Origin: Phytophthora hibernalis
Taxonomy: Eukaryota > Oomycota > Peronosporomycetes > Peronosporales > Peronosporaceae
Reading direction: 5' to 3'
NCBI GenBank assembly: GCA_012656075.1
Contig: JAAKBF010000019.1
Location: 62,001-126,000 of the forward strand
DNA: 64,000 nucleotides
Of this stretch, positions 56,501 through 64,000 are shown piece after piece. How positions within the stretch are numbered: position 1 is the first letter of the stretch; every line of letters starts with the position of its first letter. Below the pieces are notes generated by a model. The model made no database searches. It was not told where the DNA came from and was given only the letters and a program-made list of their open reading frames with translations. The position numbers were made by a program, and so were the translations under genes.

Positions 56501-59409
56501 CACGGCGTACTTTTCCGTTGGGCTCACGGCCAAAACCGTAGCAGCACCGATCTTTGATCCAGTCTTCACGCGCTGTTTCTGCTTGCGCGAGCGTTTAGAT
56601 CCGTTCTTCACGAGCGAATCATCTGCCGCAGCGTAGTACACGTTCTTGCTGAAGTCGTAGTCGGTCAACAGTAGCTTCACACTGTCGCCATCATCCCACT
56701 CGTTGTTCTTTTTAGTCACCGAAGGAACCAGTACAGTCACGGTTTCTTCGTCCTTTCCAAAGCAAAGACGGCGCCATACGGGCGAACACCAACAAACTCT
56801 GCCTTTTCCGTCTTACCAAGAGTGAATGGGGCCTTCTTCACCTCGGCAGCGTTGCGCACGGAAGCCTGCTCACGGAGGTAAGCCTGGAAGAACTCTGGCC
56901 GCGCCTTGTTGGCAACGTTGGTTTGCTGCACAAAGTTGGACTGCTGGAAACCAACGATGAACTGTTTCTTCTCCACGTCAACCTTTTCAACGGAGCACGT
57001 TACAGTTTCGCCGATCTCGAACATGCCCTCATCAATCTGCGCCACGAACTGCTCATTAAGGTATGCCTTAGGCGCCACAGCAACAAGGTTGTTCAGAAAC
57101 TTGATGAACACACTCTTCGACGCGCTCACGGACGTCACGTAACCGATGAGCACAGCATTCTCCTTTACGTCGCCAAACGTGCGTGGCAGAATCGCCTTAC
57201 GTGAGGCGAACTCAAGCAGCAGCGGCTTCTTGGAGAACGTCAGCACGCCGTCAGATTCTTGAGAAACAATAAGGAGCGGCTCTGAGATCACGTCACCGGC
57301 GCTGAAACGCTTCACGATCTCATCCACCAGTGAAGTTTGACGGGGGAAGTCCGTCAGCTGCACGAACGGGAGCATGCCCTCCATGCCGTCCGCGGTCTGG
57401 ACACGGAAGCACGTAGACTCAACATATGTAACCTTGACGTTAGTGATCGTGGTTCCCACTAGCTTTGCAGCAGATTCTGGTGCGGCAGTCGGCTTGTTAC
57501 TCAAGGTGTTGGACGTCGTGTCGAACGAAAGCATCAAGCGCTTCTTGTTGGTATCGCAGCGGGTTACGCGTGTCTTAACAACCTGACCCACAACGTAAGC
57601 TTCCTCGAGATTATAAATGCCTGCCTGCTTAAGCACAGCCATAGGCACCAGGCCGTACACGTTGTTATAGAACGTGACAATGACGCCGTACTCTGCGATT
57701 TTTGTGATGAAACCGTGAGCGATGAAGTCAATCTTCGCTTCCTCGAAAGAGCTCAGAATAGGGAGCTCAGAAGACAGCAGTCCAGTCTTCATGGTTAGCA
57801 ACGTCTTCTTCGCTTCAAGGTCAACATGCAGGACACGTGCGCTCGCAACCTTACCAACCTTGTACTTGCCGTTATTGTTCAGCTTCTTGTTCAACAAAAA
57901 GGCTGGCATGTGCTGCGCAGTGACCAAACCGCGCACACCTTCGCTAATCTCCATTAACATTCCCCACGACTCGACGGACAAAATTTTACCGCTCACTTTG
58001 GTGCCCGGCAGCAGGTCCTGATGGCGCAACACCGTCTGGGAGATTGAGTGTTCTTTGCAGGTCACGTTCACAACAGCGTCGAAAGGAGAGAATCCCAAGA
58101 CACGGCACTTGACGGTCGATCCCTCGGTGAATTTCTTCTCCAGCTTGTCCACCCGCTTGTCAGACACGTTGGAAATATGCACGTATCCAGGCGCAAATTC
58201 CTTCCACTTGGCGTTCGTGGTGGACTCTTTCTTCTCGTTGGCATCCTCCATCTCGACGTCCCCGTCCTTGCTCTTCAGCGACAGCAGCATGCCAACACCG
58301 GCATCGATGCGCTCAATCGTCGCCTCCTCAATCACATCTCCCACGGAAAAGGGCGCCTTGGGCACCTGCAAGTGCACCACGTGCGGGGCCATGGTCAGCG
58401 TCACCAACTTGGCGACGTAGTCAATGCTCATAATACGCGCGCGAGCCTTCATGCCCTTGCGGTAGAACTCTTGCCATCCGCGTTCGCACGGGAGACTCAT
58501 GTGATTTTGCTCCACAGTGGCAGTGAAGAAGGTGAGAAACGTTACATTCAGACCGTTCTCTAGGACGTCATCGACGCGCACGTTGAGCAGCATGCCGGGC
58601 ACGAGCTGCTTTAGCGAGAACGAGTCGCCGCGCGTGACGGCCTTGACCACCTGGCTGCGGTCGATTGTCACGGTGGCTGTGTTGGTGTGTGCGTTCATAG
58701 ACAGCACGCTCACGAGCTGGTGCTGGCCCAGCAGCACGGGCGTCGCGAGCTCCTTGCGGGGCACAAACGCGTGCACGCCGCGGATGCCCACGTTGACAAT
58801 AGCTCCGTGGTCCTCCACGCTGGACACGGTGGCGTGCAGCGCTGCGCCCTTGACGAGGCTGCTGGGGCTCAGCTCTGCGTGGAGTATCGACGTGCGCAGC
58901 GACAGGTGGATCTGCTTGCGCTTGTCGGCCTTGGACGTGGCCAACACCACGCAGGGCACGAACTGGCCCACCCGAAAGATCTGACTGAGCTGTGGCAGCT
59001 GTTCCTCGTCGGGCTGTGGCTTCTGCTGTCTGTGCAGACGCTCGTGGAACTCGTCCGAGCACTCGGCCAGCGTCACGGTGCCGTTGAGCTTGTTGGGCAG
59101 ACTCACGAGCACGTCCTGGCCGTCCGTGACCTGGCGCACGCATCCCAGCAGCAGCATGCCCTTGCGCAGCATCTTGTAGCTCAGTAGTGCGGCCTTGAGA
59201 GCGCTGGGCTCGTCCTTGGCGGCTGTCGCGTTCTTGGGCGTCGCCGCCTTCTTGATCTTCTTCTTGGGCTGCTCATCAGTCGCTGCCGCCAGTCCGCGCT
59301 TGCCGAACAAAGCCTCGGCAGGTGCGGCCGTCTGTGGCACGGCCACCTTCTGGCCCGAAGCCTTGGGCTTCTTGCCACGCGGGAAACTCGTCGCCGCTGC
59401 CACCGCCAT
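53598..59409 (-). CDS. RRP5: rRNA biogenesis protein RRP5 (PDCD11)
   Basis: This is a nucleolar protein needed for pre-rRNA processing of both ribosomal subunits. About 1,920 residues from the ATG at 59409 (MAVAAATSFPRGKKPKASG). There is a basic N-terminus, then a long array of S1 RNA-binding repeats (for example GCVRQVTDGQDVLVSLPNKL, GKILSVESWGMLMEISEGVR, GTITKVQTYGVFVRVEKSTI). An acidic linker follows (SSSEDEDDDDEEKAATS), and a C-terminal HAT/TPR-like repeat block (SDYERLLAVSPQSSFLWIQY, RKTIFEGILANYPKRMDLW pattern, LFERLLAMEFSAKKMKFLFK). The domain order and size fit yeast Rrp5 and human PDCD11. There is no intron. Two single-base losses (near 56758 and 55166) split it into three frames; each is restored by one base. 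The MVLKRCQH start 18 codons upstream is less likely. Confidence 0.9.
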
Positions 59410-61414
59410 TTCGTCTAAAGGAATGCGGAATGCGTCAATGTGCTGGCAACGCTTCAAGACCAACGGTTGGTTGGTTGGCTTGGGACCGCGGTGTGGCCCA
59501 CAGCTATTTCACGTTTTGTGGGTCGGGGTGACAGAATATCATCGTTTCTGACACAACAAACGGGGTTCATGGCTCGAATGTAAGGATTCTACGAACCGTA
59601 AAGATTGGTGGCGCAAATTTCGCAACTCAAACGTTTCGCGAATTAAGAAATTTAGCAAGAAGCTCGTGACGCTTTATTAACACTACATTTCATCACTTTC
59701 GAGGAAACATTGAGCTTTCATAGCCTACCAACGACCACGTATCGTGGATATTCTCGTGACGTGGTCCTGCTTGATGAGATCCACCGCAGCGAAGTAGTAG
59801 CTCGACTTTGAGAGTACATGTATATAAAACAACTTCGAAGTAAAATCCAATACATGTACAGATTAATGAGCTCCATCGCCGACACGTGCGCACGGATAGA
59901 GTTGCCGAAGCCAAAGGTACCTCACGCTCTCGAAGAGATGTTCCAGACGCGCAGGCTGTGCGTAAAGATCGATTCAGCAGGTAAAGCACTGCCTTAGACA
60001 AATGTTGATGAGCCATGGGCTATGGCAACAAAAGAAGCCTGACAATGTTGATGGGCCATGGCAACACTAGCCGCGGTGATATCGGTATGAATAAGACACA
60101 TGCCAAAGAAAATGCTAGATGTATTATACCGGTACATGTACCGGTAGATGGTTCAAAGTTGAGTCCTCGTTGTACGAAGTCATGTATTTTAGTACTGTAT
60201 TTTAATACATATCCATAACGTTACCGTATCCGGAACTAGATTCCGGATAAATAAACTGCAGTGCGCTCTCTTGTCGCGGTGATGAAGCGTCTTTTCTCTT
60301 GTGGCTGTTGCGGGTCTGATACAATACTCCAAATCTGAGTTATTAATAGCTTGCGCCGCAAGCCGACCGAATCGGTGGCCATCTACGCGAGGTGGTAAGC
60401 AGCGAGGAAACAGCGGCGACTCTGGTCAGTGGGGATGCCGAGTTTCCGACCACCGAAACAAAGTCGGAGGGGGTCTTCTGCATGTCACGGTCGCTTCAAG
60501 TTGCACTCCACACTTGTGCTTCTGTCCGGCTCCAAGGACACGTTCAGGTCGATCGATCGATGCGACCGTCGGCAGCTCACGCGTGTTGACCAGGATTGGC
60601 TTGCGGATGAGGTCATGTCAAGACGGCCATGAACCAACGCCGACCAGCTCGCAGCGGCATCGCTTCCGGCGACTGGCCGAGTTACTGCCGCCCCGGAGAG
60701 ACAGGACCAAGGGATGCCGTCGAGCCTCGACGGCATAACTTCGACTCGAGGTCAATCTTGCTGACTCCCCTACATGTATTATAGTTGGACTGCTCGCTGA
60801 CATTGCGTCGCGATGGCAGCGGAGACCTCGCCGGCGGCTTCAAGTTGCAACGCGCACCCATCTAGGCGTCGAGCAGTTTCCGGCCGAAAGCTGCGCCATG
60901 TGAAAATCCGAAAGGCTCGCGCTCCTTTGCGCAAGGCAGGCGCAGGGCTGGCTGACTGACGCTGCGGCCCCTTCAAGTAGATGTCATAAGGACGAGAAGT
61001 CCGGAAGGTGTTCGCTGCCGCCGTCGCGCGCAATGAAGCGAGACGATGCCAGCGACGACTCTGCGTGGCGCGCGCAATTGATGGCAATCATCGCGCGTGG
61101 CAATCAGCCCACGTTATCATTTCGGTCAAGAAGAGTCCAGTAAGAGGCATCGGCAGCTCAATGTTTGCTCGGCTTAACGTCACGTTGGCCGTCTTGATGT
61201 GCATCGACGGTTAGTGAGTCAAGGCTACTTCAACGACGCACTTTGGCTCAAGATATGGTTGCGGCGATTAAGACGTAGCTTGTGCTTTACAATTCGTGTG
61301 CTTTCATTTCGAATGTCTTGTCCCTCTCTGATAAATACCTACTACGTGTCCCCTCCTTTCGCTTCGAGGGGTAATGCGGTCGTCGTCGTGCTCCTAGGCT
61401 GGTGGTCTCGTCGT
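59410..61414. other. 2-kb intergenic region, motif-rich
   Basis: No gene is recognised; the open frames are short and overlap. It contains TACATGTA motifs at 59815, 59851, 60133 and 60771, and an imperfect direct repeat (ATGTTGATG...GCCATGG...GGCAACA) at 60003 and 60044. The left part is the promoter of RRP5. Confidence 0.45.
60127..60146. promoter_or_regulatory. Perfect 20-bp palindrome TACCGGTACATGTACCGGTA
   Basis: This is the fullest copy of the recurring motif: a TACATGTA core with CCGGTA arms on both sides. A symmetrical site suggests binding by a dimer. It lies 718 bp upstream of RRP5. Confidence 0.5.
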
Positions 61415-62029
61415 CTAAACTAGCTGGCGGCCGGTCATATACAGTCCAGCTCGGAGAAGGTCTCCTGTAGACGGGTCGAGCATGAAGGCGCTGAGCTCGC
61501 ACGGAAACTCGTCCTCGTCGCCCGAGGGCGCGACCCTGACGAGAGTGACGCTCACGACGGCACGCACGACCTGCTTGCCGATGTCGAGCGCGAGCAGCTC
61601 GGCGCGCGGCATCTTGGCCTGCTCCTCGCCCAGCACCATGGACGACTTGAGCTTCTGCACGGCGTACTTGCCCGTGAAGGCCTTGGGGAACTGGAAGCGA
61701 CACACGGGGCACGTGCTCTGCGTCTGCAACCAGGACGAGATGCACGGGTAGTGGAACGAGTGCCCGCAGGGCAGCGCCACGTGGCCATCGCACGGGTTCT
61801 CACTCATGCAGATGACGCACTCGTCGCCCTCATGCACCTCGGCGGCCTCCTGGCTCTCGAGCTCGTCCAGGATGGCCTGGTCCGCGGGCGACGAGCTCTT
61901 GAGTCGCGGCGACACGTAGCGCATCATGAAGCGCACCCACGTTGTGGACCGGAACATCTCGAGCACGTCGCGCGTCACGGCGTTGGCCGGCGCGTGGTAC
62001 TGCACTTCGACGCGCACCGTGATGTCCAT
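61415..62029 (-). CDS. RING-H2 protein, probable E3 ubiquitin ligase
   Basis: Intact frame of 204 residues from the ATG at 62029. The N-terminal part (MDITVRVEVQYHAPANAV, FMMRYVSPRLKSSSPADQ) has no known name. A RING-H2 domain at about residues 70-112 reads CVICMSENPCDGHVALPCGHSFHYPCISSW and so on to CPVCRFQFP, with the C3H2C3 ligand order complete. The C-terminal part (about 90 residues, DIGKQVVRAVVSVTLVRVA, LDPSTGDLLRAGLYM) is unknown. RING-H2 domains recruit E2 enzymes to transfer ubiquitin. There is no membrane segment. It faces a paralogue at 63584 across 1.55 kb, with the same N-terminal module (VTVRVEV, RSxTW, PRLxxxSPxD). Confidence 0.85.
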   Translation of the reverse strand: MDITVRVEVQYHAPANAVTRDVLEMFRSTTWVRFMMRYVSPRLKSSSPADQAILDELESQEAAEVHEGDECVICMSENPCDGHVALPCGHSFHYPCISSWLQTQSTCPVCRFQFPKAFTGKYAVQKLKSSMVLGEEQAKMPRAELLALDIGKQVVRAVVSVTLVRVAPSGDEDEFPCELSAFMLDPSTGDLLRAGLYMTGRQLV

Positions 62030-63583
62030 TGGTTCTGGCTGGGCGGCGGCGGCGGCGGCGGACTCGGAGTCGCTCGTGGTAGCTGCTGTGTTTCTTCGCT
62101 GCTGTGGGTGCTAACTGCGGCCAACGGCGGCGTTTGGCGAGCTCTCTGCTGCTCCTCTGGAAAAGCAAAAGTGAGGGGAGCCACCCAGAGCGACCGAGCG
62201 AGCCCCTTGACAGGCAGACGCACCCGTTCTCTCGTCGTCTGGCTATGGTCGCCCATGAGCAGTTTCGAAGAGAAAGGGACGCAGCCACGATCTTACCGGT
62301 ACATGTATCGGTCGATAGCAGCGAGGCAACCTACACTTGGGCGCGGTCATCTTCTCACGCCTCGGACGCCAGGACGAAGGCGATAGCCATGAATGAGAGG
62401 TGTCGCCGCCATTGCAATTTGCCATCGCCACGAGCGACTTGGCCGATAGTTCTCGGTCGTTTTCTGCCCGCGCTGTATCCGCCTGCTGTCCTGCTGGCGG
62501 TCGCGAGCGAGCTTACATGTACAGTATTAATATTAATATTAGCTTGCCTGCCGCGGATATGTATTATTATAATAGCGGCGCGCTCGATCGGTGCACTGAT
62601 GGAAAAGCGGATAAGCTTACATGTACCCTCACCTGCCAAGCGCTCGCTGCAGATCAGCGAGGACGACAACGCTCACGGTAACATTTCGCGGTCGGATGAC
62701 GCCCGGCCGACAGCCAACTTCAACACGAGCCTGTCATTCCCGACGCGGGCAGCCCGAGGCAGAGCCTGCGCCGATCAAATCTTTCGCGGGCTGCAGCTCA
62801 CGCGTCTCCTGCACAGCCACCGCGAGCGGTGCCTTTGACAATCGCCGGTTGTCTCGCAAAAGCAAAAGCAAAGAGAAGAGGGGAAGGCCCGTGACAGCGC
62901 GCCGCTGGCTTTGACTTTCGAGTTGAGCCCGAGTCATCGGTCGGTGTTTTGTCTTACGCCTGGCGCGTGAGTAATGATCGCAGTGGGACGTCGGACGCGG
63001 CGCGAGGACCGGCCGCGATCATGCTGGACTTGAGTTGGGGCCGCGCAGTCGGACAGTGCAACACGTTGCCTTTCATCAGAAGACGGCAAAGCGCGGCGGC
63101 GAGCGCGCGGTGCAGAACTCCGCCCACAGAGATCAGATCAAGCGGTCGATTAGAAAATGATCCCGCGCAGGAGAAGCGCCTGGATTACAGTCGTTGGCAA
63201 CGATGATTTCGAGGGCGTTTGCAGCGGCGCGTGTCATCCCGGAGCGGAGAAAGCGGCTCTGAAGATGGCAAGCATCACGGAGCGTTAGTGCCGGGCTGAG
63301 TCGCCCGCCGCAGATGACGTTATTCCCCATTACTCGGTTGAAGTATTCCGTGACGCCGAGCAGCCGTAACGAAGCAGTGCTCGAGAGCAGTCGAGAAAAA
63401 GGTTGGAGTCCAGCGAGCGAGCGGCCCGGTGTTGCTTACGGACCACTTTGCCGTTCGCAGCGCGCCGCCGCATTCTGCTCATTTCTGCTTTTCGCGCGCT
63501 CACTCGCTCTTTCTCCCGCTCAGAGTCTGAGTCAGACGGTGTGTTCTAGTTTGAAGCAAATCCCGGACCAGCAAACGCATCGA
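62030..63583. other. Divergent promoter region of the RING-H2 pair
   Basis: This 1.55-kb region holds three TACATGTA motifs (62300, 62514, 62618) and a short TATTAATATTAATATT run near 62525. A long open frame on the plus strand (62104-62838) has Arg/Ser-rich, low-complexity content and I do not call it a gene. Confidence 0.45.
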
Positions 63584-64000
63584 ATGGAGGTGACGGTGCG
63601 AGTCGAAGTGCACTACTGCACGCCGCTAGATACGGTTCTTGGCGACGTGCTGCGTCTGCTGCGCTCGCGGACATGGGCGGCCTTTATGACCAGACACGTC
63701 GCGCCTCGATTGGAGAAGGTCTCCCCGGTGGATAAGTCCGTGCTGGCGCGCCTCGATCGACAATGGCAGGCAGCAGGTCGCTTCGATGCAGTCGCAACAC
63801 CAGTCGACTGCGTGATCTGCATGGACGCCGGCGGAGAGGACGCCGTACAAGACGGTGCTACCAGTAGACGGCGTCCCAAGAACAGCGGCGTTCAGCTCCC
63901 GTGTGGCCACGTCTTCCATCACCGCTGCATTCGCTCGTGGTTGGAGCTGCAGAGCACGTGCCCCGTGTGTCGATTCCAGTTCCCGAAGGAGTTTTCAGGG
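63584..64000 (+). CDS. RING-H2 paralogue, cut by the window end
   Basis: The start is the ATG at 63584 (MEVTVRVEVHYCTPLDTV). The frame is open to the last base, so the gene continues beyond the window. The N-terminal module matches the divergent gene at 61415 (RSRTWAAFMTRHVAPRLEKV, SPVD). The RING-H2 domain is CVICMDAG, then an insertion of about 20 residues (ATSRRRPKNSG), then LPCGHVFHHRCIRSWLELQ and CPVCRFQFPKEFSG. All eight zinc ligands are present. The insertion before the third cysteine is absent from the partner. Probable E3 ubiquitin ligase; the C-terminal half is not seen. Confidence 0.8.
   Translation, partial: MEVTVRVEVHYCTPLDTVLGDVLRLLRSRTWAAFMTRHVAPRLEKVSPVDKSVLARLDRQWQAAGRFDAVATPVDCVICMDAGGEDAVQDGATSRRRPKNSGVQLPCGHVFHHRCIRSWLELQSTCPVCRFQFPKEFSG

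Noticed and set aside
62104..62838. 244-codon open frame upstream of the RING-H2 gene
   Set aside because: It overlaps the promoter region, the translation is Arg/Ser-rich with a chance hydrophobic run from A/T repeats, and it contains three copies of the intergenic TACATGTA motif.

Overview
The window looks like nuclear DNA of a flagellated stramenopile, most probably an oomycete. The protein-coding genes are compact and lie close together on both strands. Their introns are few and short (60-93 nt, GT...AG). Flagellar genes are present (IFT57 and a dynein-heavy-chain relative), together with secreted/anchored expansin-like proteins and a Tc1-type transposon. No prokaryotic features, rRNA or tRNA genes were seen.

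Layout. 0-11 kb holds a CUE-like protein, a GDAP2-type macro/CRAL-TRIO protein, nucleoporin Nup43, a ceramide synthase, an SLC1-type symporter, a FUN14-domain protein with an EF-hand loop, and an unknown five-exon gene. 11-14 kb holds a tandem pair of surface proteins; only the first keeps a double-psi beta-barrel (expansin-like) domain. 13.9-20.7 kb holds the exon-junction-complex factor PYM, a CCCH zinc finger joined to a probable 2-oxoglutarate oxygenase, a gene-poor 2.2 kb, a two-box HMG protein, and RNA polymerase III subunit RPC4. 21-25 kb holds small unknown genes and a dead 1,574-bp Tc1-type element with IR/DR ends. 25.5-32.8 kb holds a zinc-finger/3R-MYB protein, a methionine-salvage fusion protein, IFT57, and a protein with duplicated psq-type helix-turn-helix modules. 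32.9-47.2 kb is one very large dynein-heavy-chain-like gene. 47.7-53.5 kb is a four-domain voltage-gated channel. 53.6-59.4 kb is the ribosome-biogenesis factor RRP5. The right end carries two diverging RING-H2 paralogues; the last is cut by the window edge.

Most interesting: the dynein-like protein (about 4,700 residues) has lost the ATP-binding motif of AAA1 and of AAA4 and has no microtubule-binding domain on its stalk, but keeps the P-loops of AAA2 and AAA3. It therefore looks like a non-motor dynein relative of the DNHD1 type, lying between IFT57 and an ion channel with an unusual D/D/L/D selectivity filter. Other points are an acireductone-dioxygenase-like domain without its metal ligands fused to MtnB-MtnC, a symporter with a rewritten substrate site, and a palindromic TACATGTA motif concentrated between genes.

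Caution: almost every long gene here is interrupted by frame changes that one additional base would resolve, often in a homopolymer. I read these mainly as consensus errors of the assembly, so most genes are annotated across the breaks as single genes. Spans include introns and frame breaks.
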